Shown piece by piece: positions 37,620 to 47,009 of a DNA stretch of 64,000 bases. Location: contig CP114179.1 in assembly GCA_039555135.1 (NCBI GenBank), positions 124,001-188,000 on the forward strand, written 5' to 3'. How positions within the stretch are numbered: position 1 is the stretch's first letter; every line of letters begins with the position of its first letter. The stretch is from Phycisphaeraceae bacterium D3-23. Its GTDB lineage: Bacteria; Planctomycetota; Phycisphaerae; Phycisphaerales; Phycisphaeraceae. The position numbers and the translations under genes are program-made. The notes under the pieces were generated by a model that worked only from the letters and a program-made list of their open reading frames with translations, searched no databases and was not told the origin of the DNA.

Positions 37620-38273
37620 ATGCCCACGCCCTCCGCGTACGACAACCTGCTGGACCAGCTCGAGAAGCTGCCGGGCATCGGCCGCCGCTCGGCCGAGCGC
37701 ATCGCGTTCCACCTGCTGCGCCAGCCCGCCGAATCGAGCGTCGCGCTGTCCCGCGCCCTCGAGGCCTTCCGCACGAACCTGCGCGTCTGCGGCGTCTGCG
37801 GCCACGTCACCGAGTCCGACCCGTGCCCGATCTGCGCCGATGAGAAGCGTGACGGTTCGGTCGTGCTTGTCGTCGAACAGCCCAGCGACGTCTTCGCGAT
37901 CGAGCAGGCCGGGAGCTACCAGGGCCGCTACCACGTCTTGATGGGCCGGCTTGCGCCGATGGAGGCGATCGGGCCGGGCGACCTGAACATCCAGCCGCTG
38001 CTTCAGCGCGTGCGCGACAGCCGCGCCGGCCGCGGCGCGGGCACCGCCAACGACACCGGCGAAGCCGACACCATCCGCGAAGTCATCCTCGGCACGAACC
38101 CCACGCTCGAGGGCGACGGCACGGCGCTCTACCTCGGTGAAAAACTCCGTGAACTGGGTGTCGCCGTCTCGCGCCTGGCGCGCGGCATGCCGACGGGGTC
38201 GAGTCTGCAGGGTGTGTCCAAAGCCGTGCTCAGTGATGCCGTGCAGGGCCGTGTCCAGATGGACGACGACTAG
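37620..38273 (+). CDS. recR: Recombination mediator protein RecR
   Basis: Works with RecF/RecO to load RecA at gaps in DNA. The 217-residue protein has an N-terminal helix-hairpin-helix (LEKLPGIGRRSAERIAFHLL), a four-Cys zinc finger (Cys57, 60, 69, 72 in CGVCGHVTESDPCPIC), and a Toprim domain with VVLVVEQPSDVFAIE and a C-terminal LARGMPTGSSL. A ~12-residue insertion (SRAGRGAGTAND) lies in the Toprim domain. The open frame extends far upstream; ATG 37620 is fixed by family length and the promoter 6 bases before it. Confidence 0.95.
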   Translation: MPTPSAYDNLLDQLEKLPGIGRRSAERIAFHLLRQPAESSVALSRALEAFRTNLRVCGVCGHVTESDPCPICADEKRDGSVVLVVEQPSDVFAIEQAGSYQGRYHVLMGRLAPMEAIGPGDLNIQPLLQRVRDSRAGRGAGTANDTGEADTIREVILGTNPTLEGDGTALYLGEKLRELGVAVSRLARGMPTGSSLQGVSKAVLSDAVQGRVQMDDD

Positions 38274-38392
38274 CCCGATTCGCTGCGGAACCCGCTTCCC
38301 GGCTTTGATCCCGGCCCACGGATCACCGATAATCCACTAAGACGCAGTGCACCGCACCGCACGACTGACCCCGCCTCTTTGAGCCCCACACG

Positions 38393-39922
38393 ATGCGACT
38401 GGATACCGGACAACACCTGCGTATGGACCAGCGGATGAAGCTGGACCCGCGCATGATCCAGTCGATGGAGATCCTCCAGATGTCCACCCCGGCGTTGGAG
38501 GAGCGCATCGAGCAAGAACTCGCGAGCAATCCCACGCTCGAGCTCGCGCAGGGCGGCGCCGACCCCGAGGCGATCAAACGCGAGCAGGAGCAGGCCCGCC
38601 GCGACGACACGGAGACCGAGCGCCCCCTCGTCGTGAAAGAAGACCCCGACGGCAAAAGCTCGGCCGACGACTTTGAACGACTCAGCAACATCTCCGAGCA
38701 GTACGGCGAATCGTGGGACGCAAACATGTCCGAGGGGTCCAGCTCGTTCGCCCGGCAGCGGGTCGCCTCTACGGGCGGCGAGCGCGACGCGAAGATCGAC
38801 GCGATGGCGAACACCCAGGCGCGGACCGCGTCGCTCTACGACCAACTGATCGCGCAGTGGCACCTGACTGACGCCCCGGTCGAGCAGATGGCGTTGGGCG
38901 ATTACCTGATCGGCCAGATCGACGCCGACGGCTACCTGCGCACCCCCGACGACGAGTTGATGCAGCAGGCCCCGCCCGACACAACGGAGACCGAACTCGC
39001 CGATGCGATCGAGCGCCTGCAGCTCACGCTCGAGCCGCCAGGGCTTGGGGCGCGGGACCTGCGCGGCTGCCTGCTGCTGCAGATCGATGCCCGGCTGGCC
39101 GAGGAGCCGGAACGCGACCTGTCGCTCGAACGCCAGCTCGTCGATGGCTACCTCAAAGAGATCGAGCTCAACCGATACCCGAAGATCGCCAAGTCGCTGG
39201 ACCGCGGCATGGAAGAGATCAAGCAGGCGGTCTTGCACCTGCGCCAGTTCCACCCGCACCCGGGCCGGCTGCTCGCCAGCGACGAGGTGCGGTCGATCAC
39301 GCCCGACGCCGTCATCGAGTACGACGAGGAGCAGGACGCCTACACCGCAAAGCTGACCAACGGGATGCTGCCGCCGCTGACGATCAGCCGGGAGTACGAA
39401 GACCTCGCGAAAGACAAGCAGCAGGACAAGAAGACGCGCGACTTCGTGATGAAGAACCTGAGCAGCGCGAAGTGGCTGATCGAAGCGATCCAGCAGCGCA
39501 GCACGACGCTATTGCGCGTGATCGGCGTCGTGGTGCAGGCCCAGCGCGACTACTTCGACCAGGGCGCGCAGGCGCTGCGCCCGCTGCCGATGACGACGGT
39601 CGCCGACCAGTTGGGCGTCCACGTCGCGACGGTCAGCCGGGCGGTGAGCGAGAAGTACCTCCAGACCCCGCGCGGGATCCTGCCCCTGCGGATGTTCTTC
39701 TCGGGCGGCACGGAATCCGAGGACGGCGAGCAAGTCGCGTGGGGCGCGATCCAGGCGAAGCTCAAGCAGATCGTCGATGAAGAGGATAAGACCCAGCCGA
39801 TGACGGACGACCAGCTCGTCGATGCGCTGAAAGAAAAAGGCATCGAGATCGCACGGCGGACGGTCGCGAAGTACCGCAAGGTGCTGAACATCCCGCCGGG
39901 GCGTCAGCGGCGTGAGTATTGA
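38393..39922 (+). CDS. rpoN: RNA polymerase sigma-54 factor
   Basis: Alternative sigma factor for enhancer-dependent promoters. The 509-residue protein has the Gln/Leu-rich region I (MKLDPRMIQSMEILQMSTPALEERI), an acidic linker, a core-binding domain, and a C-terminal domain ending with the RpoN box ARRTVAKYR and the tail LNIPPGRQRREY. Length is normal. Its presence implies sigma-54 regulation in this organism; I found no convincing GG-N10-GC promoter in the window. It converges with glyA. Confidence 0.97.
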   Translation: MRLDTGQHLRMDQRMKLDPRMIQSMEILQMSTPALEERIEQELASNPTLELAQGGADPEAIKREQEQARRDDTETERPLVVKEDPDGKSSADDFERLSNISEQYGESWDANMSEGSSSFARQRVASTGGERDAKIDAMANTQARTASLYDQLIAQWHLTDAPVEQMALGDYLIGQIDADGYLRTPDDELMQQAPPDTTETELADAIERLQLTLEPPGLGARDLRGCLLLQIDARLAEEPERDLSLERQLVDGYLKEIELNRYPKIAKSLDRGMEEIKQAVLHLRQFHPHPGRLLASDEVRSITPDAVIEYDEEQDAYTAKLTNGMLPPLTISREYEDLAKDKQQDKKTRDFVMKNLSSAKWLIEAIQQRSTTLLRVIGVVVQAQRDYFDQGAQALRPLPMTTVADQLGVHVATVSRAVSEKYLQTPRGILPLRMFFSGGTESEDGEQVAWGAIQAKLKQIVDEEDKTQPMTDDQLVDALKEKGIEIARRTVAKYRKVLNIPPGRQRREY

Positions 39923-39964
39923 GCGCAGGTTGTTTTACTTTAACGAGAGCAATAATCGCGTTGA

Positions 39965-40025
39965 TACGCAACGCCGGTTCCGGTTCCCGACAAGTCCATT
40001 ACACGCATGCATCCAGCGTTGCGTA
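39965..40025. repeat. Short inverted repeat between convergent rpoN and glyA
   Basis: Arms TACGCAACGCCGG (39965-39977) and CCAGCGTTGCGTA (40013-40025): 12 Watson-Crick pairs and one A-C mismatch, separated by 35 bases. No T tract. Confidence 0.5.
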
Positions 40026-40062
40026 GCAACGTGGCTATCGATGCAAGTAGTCATTGACAACT

Positions 40063-41343
40063 TCAATGCGGCATCGGGAACCGCTTGCAGAGGTCGAGCA
40101 CTTTCGCGTTGGCGGATTTGATCTTCGCTTCGTCGCCGCCGCTGTTGATGACGTCGACGATGATTGCCCCGACCTCGCGGATGGCGTCGGCGTCGAGGCC
40201 GCGCGTCGTCAGTGCGGGCGTGCCCAGGCGGACGCCCGAGGTCTGGAACGGGCTGCGCTCGTCGCGGGAGACGGTGTTCTTGTTGGTGATGATGCCGGCG
40301 TCGGCGAGCCACTGCGCCGCCATCTTGCCCGTGACGTCGGGGTGGCTTGGCCGCAGGTCGATGAGCGCGAGGTGGTTTTCCGTCCCGCCGGTCGCGAGGG
40401 TGAGCCCGCCGGCGACGAGCACCTCGGCGAGCGCCTTGGCGTTGGTCACGACGTCGGCGGCGTACTGCTTGAACGCGGGCTTGAGGTTTTCGCCGAAGTT
40501 CACGGCCTTGGCGGCGATGATGTGCATCAGCGGGCCGCCCTGTGTGCCCGGGAAGATGGCCTTGTCGATCTTCTTGGCGAGGTCTTCATCGTTCGTCAGG
40601 ATCAGCCCCCCGCGTGGGCCGCGCAGCGTCTTGTGCGTCGTCGTCGTCACGACGTCGCACTGCGGGAACGGCGAGGGGTGCGCCCCGCCCGCGACGAGCC
40701 CGGCGATGTGGGCCATATCGCACAAGAGCAGCGCGCCGCACTTGTCCGCGATCGCGCGGAAGCGATCGAAATCGATCACGCGGGGGTAGGCGGAGTAGCC
40801 ACAGATCAGCAGCTTGGGCTTGTGTTCCATGCAGACTTTTTCGACGGCGTCGTAGTCGATGTAGCCCGCATCATCGCGCGACTCGTCGTAGACCAGCGGG
40901 TAGTGCACGGGGTTGAACCATTTGCCGGACATGGCGACCTTGCTGCCGTGCGTCAGGTGTCCGCCCTCGCTGAGTTCGATCGAGCAGAACGTATCGCCGG
41001 GCTCAAGGAGCGCGTAGAACACGGCGGTGTTGGCGTTCGCGCCCGAGTGGGCTTGGACGTTGGCGTAGTTGCAGCCGAAGAGCTGCTTGGCGCGTTCGAT
41101 GGCGAGGGTCTCGACTTCGTCGTAGTAGTCGCAGCCCGAGTAGTAGCGCTTGCCGGGGTAGCCCTCGGCGTACTTGTTGGTCATGTTCGAGCCGCAGGCG
41201 GCCATCACGGCGGGCGAGGTGTGGTTCTCGCTGGCGATCATCTCGAGCGTGTTTTCCTGGCGTTCGCCTTCCTGCGCGATGAGGCGTGCGACCTCGGGGT
41301 CGGCGGCGGCGATCGGGTCGTTGGCGAGGATCGAGGGGGTCAT
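40063..41343 (-). CDS. glyA: Serine hydroxymethyltransferase
   Basis: PLP enzyme interconverting serine and glycine with tetrahydrofolate, a main source of one-carbon units. The 426-residue protein shows ENHTSPAVM and [20 protein letters not shown] near the N-terminus, the [14 protein letters not shown] segment, and the PLP-lysine motif [14 protein letters not shown] near 230. Length is normal for bacteria (~415-430). ATG 41343 is preferred to 41382; the shorter start removes an unusual Pro/Arg leader. TAGAAT upstream is a possible -10. It is head-on to rpoN with a short palindrome between. Confidence 0.97.
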   Translation of the reverse strand: MTPSILANDPIAAADPEVARLIAQEGERQENTLEMIASENHTSPAVMAACGSNMTNKYAEGYPGKRYYSGCDYYDEVETLAIERAKQLFGCNYANVQAHSGANANTAVFYALLEPGDTFCSIELSEGGHLTHGSKVAMSGKWFNPVHYPLVYDESRDDAGYIDYDAVEKVCMEHKPKLLICGYSAYPRVIDFDRFRAIADKCGALLLCDMAHIAGLVAGGAHPSPFPQCDVVTTTTHKTLRGPRGGLILTNDEDLAKKIDKAIFPGTQGGPLMHIIAAKAVNFGENLKPAFKQYAADVVTNAKALAEVLVAGGLTLATGGTENHLALIDLRPSHPDVTGKMAAQWLADAGIITNKNTVSRDERSPFQTSGVRLGTPALTTRGLDADAIREVGAIIVDVINSGGDEAKIKSANAKVLDLCKRFPMPH

Positions 41344-41462
41344 GTCGGGCTCCGCGGGTGCGCGTCGAAGGGGGTGGATCACGATACAGGACCGGGATTC
41401 TACCGGGGAAACGCGGGCCGCGAGGTGGCGGAGGCGGGTGTATTGCGCGGCGCGGCCGTGTG

Positions 41463-43286
41463 TTAGCGCCGGCCGGCCGTATCGCCCGTATCCGTCGCGG
41501 GTATCGGGGCGGGCGGGATGAGCATCGTCTGCGGGCCCATCGCGATGGCGAGCCCGGCGTGGGTGATCGCGGCGCGGCGTGGGTCGAGTGGGCCGTGGAC
41601 CGGGCCCAGCGTGTAGGTGTGTTCCAGCAGGCCGCTGGCCCGAGAGATCAGATCGATGCGGTACGACACATGCTGGCCTTGGGCGAGCAGCAGGTCGGGG
41701 TTGCCCGCGGCATCGATCGATGCGATGAGCGCGACGCGCGAGTTGCCGGCGAGCGCCTGGTGCACCGCACCGCCGCCGACACGCGGGGCATCGCGCCAGC
41801 GCACCTTGCCATCGGGTGCAATCGCGACGACGCCGTGCGCCCCGAACACGACGAGCCCATCACCCATGCGTCGCATCTCGGCATCGCCCGCCCCGCCTTC
41901 GAGCGCGATACGGAATCGCGAGATCACCGAAGCCGGCTCGTCGAGACGCATGACCTGCACCATCCCCGCAGTGTTCTCGACCGCAACCACACCGCCATGC
42001 GCAAGGCCGTTGGGTGTCGCCGGCTTGTCGCTCAAAGTCTGCTGCCACTGCGTCTCGCCGGTTGCTGCATCGAAAACAGTGACACGCGCGCCGCGCTGAC
42101 CGACCGCGACCAGCCGGCCCGCATCGAGCCCGATCACCTGTGGCCTAAAACCGACATGAAGATCGACACGATCGAGCACCGGGCTGCCCGTGTAAAGATC
42201 AAGCAGCACGAGCTTGCCGCGGCTCAGATCGATCTCGGGCCCGAGGATGCCCGCGACCACGAGCGTCCACGGGTCGACCGCGACAGCAGTCACGCTCGGC
42301 ACACCGGTCTCCACCGACCAGCGCACCGCGCCACGGTATCGGTCGACACCGACGACACGTCCCGAGCGGGCGGTGAAGCAGATCACCGACGGCCCGACAC
42401 TGACAAACGGGAGCTCTTCGGGGAGGACACGCCCGACATTCGCTTGGCCAGCATGTACCCCCTCGGGCTCTTCGCTCAACACGCTCAGATCAGTAGGCTG
42501 GTCCCACAAAATCTCGCCCGTCGCGCTGTCCAGCGCAACAAGTCGCTGCGCATCGACCGACCACACAAGCACTTGGCCCTGGTCGTCGGCGAGTACGTAC
42601 AACTGCCGACCCGGAACGGGGACGGACCATGCGGCCGCACGGCCCGACGCATCCATGAGCGCGACGCTGCCTTCGGCGGTGTGGATCAGCAGCGCGCCGT
42701 TGAGTGCCTCGGGATTCAGACCCGGCGGCGGCAGCAACAACCGGCCCGGTATGACGACCGGGTCGGCCAACGCCACAGGCGGGTCGAGCGCACCGTCGGC
42801 ATGCGCATCCATCGCAAGAAACACCGACCGCCACTGCTCGATCGTCGTCGGCTCACCGCCACGCTCAGGCTGGACCTGGGCACCCTCGCGTGCAAGACGA
42901 GTCAGGAGCGACATCGCTTCGTCCCGGCGGTTGGATCCCTCGTAGTAGACCAATAGCGCCCCCGCCGCAGCCCGCCGCTGGTCGTCGGTCATCGCGCTGG
43001 CGAGCGCCTGCTGATACTGACTCAATGCGCCGATCGGCTGGCCCTCGGCCTCCAAGCGCTCGGCCGCCGTCAATAATGCACGCGAAGCAGACAGCGCTAA
43101 GGGGTAACGCTGCGCGATCCGAGACAGCGAGTCGGGGTCGGCTGCGCCCGTCGCCAATAGCGTTTCGAGTTCCTGTTTCGCCAGCGCGTCATAGCGCTGG
43201 TAGATGCCTCGGCCGTGCTCGTTTACGAGCGCAACCAAGGCGCGCTGGGCCGTCCCCCCCGCCGGGCTACTCGCCGACGAATCCAC
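41463..43286 (-). CDS. PQQ-like beta-propeller protein, C-terminal part after an apparent frameshift
   Basis: Encodes ~607 residues of a PQQ-repeat beta-propeller, with strands like [30 protein letters not shown] and [19 protein letters not shown]. It has no signal peptide and no good start. Its frame continues in sense upstream of the listed start, reading [20 protein letters not shown], into the 3' end of the preceding gene. Deleting one base from the GGGG run (plus 43314-43317) joins the two into a single ~1407-residue protein. I regard both as one gene. Expected location: outside the cytoplasm, following the N-terminal part's signal peptide. Confidence 0.8.
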   Translation of the reverse strand: MDSSASSPAGGTAQRALVALVNEHGRGIYQRYDALAKQELETLLATGAADPDSLSRIAQRYPLALSASRALLTAAERLEAEGQPIGALSQYQQALASAMTDDQRRAAAGALLVYYEGSNRRDEAMSLLTRLAREGAQVQPERGGEPTTIEQWRSVFLAMDAHADGALDPPVALADPVVIPGRLLLPPPGLNPEALNGALLIHTAEGSVALMDASGRAAAWSVPVPGRQLYVLADDQGQVLVWSVDAQRLVALDSATGEILWDQPTDLSVLSEEPEGVHAGQANVGRVLPEELPFVSVGPSVICFTARSGRVVGVDRYRGAVRWSVETGVPSVTAVAVDPWTLVVAGILGPEIDLSRGKLVLLDLYTGSPVLDRVDLHVGFRPQVIGLDAGRLVAVGQRGARVTVFDAATGETQWQQTLSDKPATPNGLAHGGVVAVENTAGMVQVMRLDEPASVISRFRIALEGGAGDAEMRRMGDGLVVFGAHGVVAIAPDGKVRWRDAPRVGGGAVHQALAGNSRVALIASIDAAGNPDLLLAQGQHVSYRIDLISRASGLLEHTYTLGPVHGPLDPRRAAITHAGLAIAMGPQTMLIPPAPIPATDTGDTAGRR

Positions 43287-45684
43287 CGGGCTGTAGGCCG
43301 CCGCCGCCAGCGCGGGGATCGACCATCACCGACTGGTAATGGCGCACCGCCTGCTCATAACCACCGACCGCGACGAGGTGGCTGCCGCGCTCGATGTGGT
43401 ACGCGGCCGACTGCGTCGCCGACTGCGCGGCTTGGGCCATGAAGTCGAACAGCCGACCGCGCAGGGCATCACTCGCCGGCGACTCGGCACCCGCCATCGT
43501 GCGCATACCCTCGAAGACGCGGCCGCCTTCCTGCTGCGCCTCCGCGACGCCCATACGTTCGATCGCGGCCAGTGCAAAACCGAGCCCTTCGATCACGGTG
43601 TCGTCTTGCTCGCCCCGCGCCAGCGCGAGGAACGCCAGCGACATCCCCGGGCCCGCATCGGCGGGGTGGCGCTCGACGCGCCGGACCAGACGGGCGTACG
43701 CACCGTCCCAGCTCATGTACGACTGCAATGAGCCGTTCGCCGCGACGAGCACCTCGGTATCGAGCGCCGCGATGTTGCCTGTCATCGCATCGACCTCCGT
43801 GATCACCGTGCCGTCGCTGAGCCCAAGCACCGTCAGCCCCTGCACGGTCGGGATCATGACAAACTGTTTCGTCGCCGCGCCCTGCCCGCGCGGCTCTGCG
43901 CCCTGCGCCAGCGGATGCACCCACTTGACCTCACCGGCGTCGCCATCCCACAGCACGACGTAGGCCCGCGAGACAATCACCGCGCTGCCGTCGGCGTCGA
44001 GCACGTACAGCGCCCCCCGAAGACGCACATCGTCCTCCATCGTCCGCAGGATTCGGCCACTCGCCGGGTCGAGCAGGAAAAGCTGCTGGTCGTAGAGCGA
44101 CAGCTGTACCACGAGACCTGCAGGCGTCATCACCGGCGCGCCGTGCATGCCCTCATTGCTCAGCGTCAGCCGATTGCCCCGCCGGGCACGGTCGTCAGCC
44201 AGGACGCGCAACCAGCGGTACGCCCCACTGTGGACGTCGATCGATGCGGCCACCGCGAGCTGGTCGGTGAGGTAGAGCGTATCGCCGTCGAGCAACAGCT
44301 GAGGCGTGACACGCCCCGCAGCCGGGCTGTGGAGCACCTGGACCAGCGCGATATGCCGGAACCAATGCAGCCGGCCGTTACCCGCATCAAAAGCAGCGAG
44401 CCAAGTCGTGTGCAGCCCGGTCACACTCGTCTTGCGCACCAGCACAAACACTTTCCCCTGCGCCGCGACGGGCGTGCCGACGAAGTGCGTCTGCAGCAGG
44501 GCGCTCTGCACGCCGCGCATACCCAGTTCCAGCAGCGGCTCATCCTCAGCAATCTCTCCTGACTGCCGGCTCCAGACCGCCTGACCTGTCTGCGGGTCGA
44601 GACACACCAAGACATTGGGCGGCACGACCTCGGCCCCGCCGCGGCCCTGGCCGCCGCGACATGCGCCCAGCACACCGAACACGTGCCCGCGCGAGACCAC
44701 GACACCGCGCGTGTCCGGCCACTCTGGCAGATTCATCGCAAAACCGGGCCCGCGCCCGACCTCTTCGGGGTAGGCCCAGAGCTGCTGACCCGACGCACGG
44801 TCGAGCGAAAACACCTGCTCGCCGGAGTTGACCAGCACCTGCTCGCCGTAAGCGACCGGCAACGAGCGCAGCCCGTCGAAGCTCGATCGCGATCGTCCCG
44901 GCTGCGTGGCCATCGGCGTATCCCAGAGCGGGACCGACAGCCCCTGCGGCGCAGGGCCCGCGTCAACAAGGCCGCCGAGATCCCCGGCCGCCGGCAGCGA
45001 CAGCTTCGATTGGAATTGAACCAGCCGATCTGCCTGCGCGGCATCGGTCAGACGCAGTAGGTCCACCATCGCGCCGGCTTCGTCGTCATCGCCACGCAGC
45101 GCCGCACAGACACCGCGCAGGTACACCACACGCCCGCCCAACTCGGACTGGTCCGGGTGCCGCGCAAGCTCATGCATCAAGGCCGACGCCGCGGCGATAT
45201 CACCGCGCTCGAGCAGCCGACCCGCCAGCGCAAGCCCCGCCTCCAGGCCCGCCCGTGTCATGCCGTAACGGCGGTACGCTTCGCGCAACGCAACTAATGA
45301 CGTCGCGTTTGCCGCAGCATCTTCCTGCGCCAGTGCCAACGCACGCTCGGCAGACGCCGTGAAACGTTCTCGGTAGGCCGACAGCAGCGCGGGGTCACGC
45401 GACAGCTCACGCCGCGCCCACAGCTCCGCGTCGATGTACAGCCCCCCGTCCACAGCCACAAGCTTGAAGCGCGCGCCGTCGATCAGCTCCTGCAACAGGT
45501 CGGCCGCATCGTCGTGGCGCGACGCCCGCCGCAAGTCGTTGATCCGCGCGAGGTTCTGCTCGGTCGTCGGCTGATCGTCGATCGTCACGCTATCGCTCTG
45601 CGCCAACGCCGACGGCGCGAGCACCAGCGCCAGCACACAGGCCGAGCCCGCCACAACAATACGTCTCATCCATGACATCCGCAT
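43267..45684 (-). CDS. PQQ-like beta-propeller protein, N-terminal part
   Basis: Begins with a signal peptide (MRRIVVAGSACVLALVLAPSALAQ), then a ~190-residue helical, TPR-like region rich in Ala/Arg/Leu, then PQQ-type repeats (QVFSLDRASGQQLWAYPEEV, VLVCLDPQTGQAVWSRQSG, LFLLDPASGRILRTMEDDV). The frame goes wrong at the GGGG run 43314-43317, giving [17 protein letters not shown] and a stop, while the neighbouring frame continues as [17 protein letters not shown]. The ATG at 45684 has TAGAAT 6 bases upstream (45691-45696 complement), another leaderless-type start; GTG 45687 is an alternative. Function unknown; related planctomycete proteins are presumed periplasmic scaffolds. Confidence 0.8.
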   Translation of the reverse strand: MRMSWMRRIVVAGSACVLALVLAPSALAQSDSVTIDDQPTTEQNLARINDLRRASRHDDAADLLQELIDGARFKLVAVDGGLYIDAELWARRELSRDPALLSAYRERFTASAERALALAQEDAAANATSLVALREAYRRYGMTRAGLEAGLALAGRLLERGDIAAASALMHELARHPDQSELGGRVVYLRGVCAALRGDDDEAGAMVDLLRLTDAAQADRLVQFQSKLSLPAAGDLGGLVDAGPAPQGLSVPLWDTPMATQPGRSRSSFDGLRSLPVAYGEQVLVNSGEQVFSLDRASGQQLWAYPEEVGRGPGFAMNLPEWPDTRGVVVSRGHVFGVLGACRGGQGRGGAEVVPPNVLVCLDPQTGQAVWSRQSGEIAEDEPLLELGMRGVQSALLQTHFVGTPVAAQGKVFVLVRKTSVTGLHTTWLAAFDAGNGRLHWFRHIALVQVLHSPAAGRVTPQLLLDGDTLYLTDQLAVAASIDVHSGAYRWLRVLADDRARRGNRLTLSNEGMHGAPVMTPAGLVVQLSLYDQQLFLLDPASGRILRTMEDDVRLRGALYVLDADGSAVIVSRAYVVLWDGDAGEVKWVHPLAQGAEPRGQGAATKQFVMIPTVQGLTVLGLSDGTVITEVDAMTGNIAALDTEVLVAANGSLQSYMSWDGAYARLVRRVERHPADAGPGMSLAFLALARGEQDDTVIEGLGFALAAIERMGVAEAQQEGGRVFEGMRTMAGAESPASDALRGRLFDFMAQAAQSATQSAAYHIERGSHLVAVGGYEQAVRHYQSVMVDPRAGGGGLQPGGFVGE

Positions 45685-45784
45685 CACCTGATTCTAGGCC
45701 GTACGCTGCGCCCGCGCCGTACACCGGGCCGTCGGCCACACCTACCCACAGACGTCCCCGCCGTGGGGTTGTTCCTGAGCACGA

Positions 45785-45812
45785 TTCGCCATAGCGTTGA
45801 TCGGCATATAAT
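45785..45812 (+). promoter_or_regulatory. Candidate sigma-70 promoter of asd
   Basis: TTCGCC (45785-45790), 16-base spacer, perfect TATAAT (45807-45812); predicted start about 40 bases before ATG 45860. Confidence 0.5.
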
Positions 45813-45859
45813 GCCCGGTTTGGCCCAAACCTTACACCCATCGCCGCAGAGCAGCCACG

Positions 45860-46939
45860 ATGCCCCACGCCAAGCACCAAACCCCACGCACCGACGCCAC
45901 CCGCCCCCTAAGCGTCGCGATCGTCGGCGCGACCGGCGCGGTGGGGCAGGAGTTCCTGCGTGTCCTCGACCAGCGCCGCTTCCCGATCGAAGACCTGAAG
46001 CTCCTCGCCTCGGCACGTTCAGCAGGCACGGAGATGGCTTTTGCCGGCCGCCCACTGCTCGTCGAAGAGCTCACCGAAGACAGCTTCGCCGGGATCGACG
46101 TCGCGCTCTTCTCGGCTGGCGGGTCGATCAGCAAGCGGTACGCGCAATGCGCCGTTGATGCCGGCGCGGTGGTGGTCGATAACTCGTCGTGCTTCCGCAT
46201 GACCGAGGGTGTCCCGCTCGTCGTGCCCGAGGTGAACCCGCAGGCCGTCGCCGAGGCGAACATCGGGCTAGGCGAAGGCCAGACCCCGGGCATCATCGCC
46301 AACCCGAACTGCTCGACGATCCTGATGCTCGTCGCCGTGACCCCGCTGCACCGCGCGGCCGGCGTGAAGCGCATGGTCGTCAGCACCTACCAGGCCGCCA
46401 GCGGTGCCGGCGCCGCAGCGATGCGCGAGCTCGAACAGCAGACCCGTGAAGCGCTCGACCCCGCGAACGACGGCCAGGTACTCACCAAAGACATCTTCCC
46501 CTTCCAATACGCATTCAACCTCTTCAGCCACAACTCCCCGATGGAGTCCAACGGCTACAACCAGGAAGAGATGAAGATGGTCCATGAGACGCACAAGATC
46601 TGGGGAACAACGACACCGATCACCACGACGTGCGTGCGTGTACCGGTGATGCGGGCGCATGCGGAGTCGGTCAACCTGACGTTTGAAAAGCCGCTCTCCG
46701 AAGAGCAAGCCCGCGCGATCCTTTCGGAAGCGCCGGGTGTCTCGCTCATCGACGACCGCGCGGGCAACCGCTTCCCCACCCCGCTCGATGCGTCGCACCA
46801 AGACGATATCTTCGTCGGCCGAATCCGCCGGGACATCAGCCAGCCCGAGGGTACGGCACTCGACCTCTTCCTGTGCGGCGACCAGGTCCGCAAAGGCGCC
46901 GCGCTCAACGCGGTGCAGATCGCGGAGTTGCTGCTGTAG
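45860..46939 (+). CDS. asd: Aspartate-semialdehyde dehydrogenase
   Basis: Reduces aspartyl phosphate to aspartate semialdehyde with NADPH, the branch point to lysine, diaminopimelate, methionine and threonine. The 359-residue protein has the Rossmann VAIVGATGAVGQEFLRVL, FSAGGSISK, VDNSSCFRM, the catalytic ANPNCSTI with Cys151, and VSTYQAASGAGAAAM. A short basic N-terminal extension precedes the core. It is divergent from the PQQ gene, and its own promoter is upstream. It converges with the HDOD-GGDEF gene. Confidence 0.96.
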   Translation: MPHAKHQTPRTDATRPLSVAIVGATGAVGQEFLRVLDQRRFPIEDLKLLASARSAGTEMAFAGRPLLVEELTEDSFAGIDVALFSAGGSISKRYAQCAVDAGAVVVDNSSCFRMTEGVPLVVPEVNPQAVAEANIGLGEGQTPGIIANPNCSTILMLVAVTPLHRAAGVKRMVVSTYQAASGAGAAAMRELEQQTREALDPANDGQVLTKDIFPFQYAFNLFSHNSPMESNGYNQEEMKMVHETHKIWGTTTPITTTCVRVPVMRAHAESVNLTFEKPLSEEQARAILSEAPGVSLIDDRAGNRFPTPLDASHQDDIFVGRIRRDISQPEGTALDLFLCGDQVRKGAALNAVQIAELLL

Positions 46940-47009
46940 GGTGGATGGGGTGAGTCAGTAACCAAGGCCCCGCAATCCGGCGCAGACCTCCATGCCCAAC
47001 GTGCCGCCG

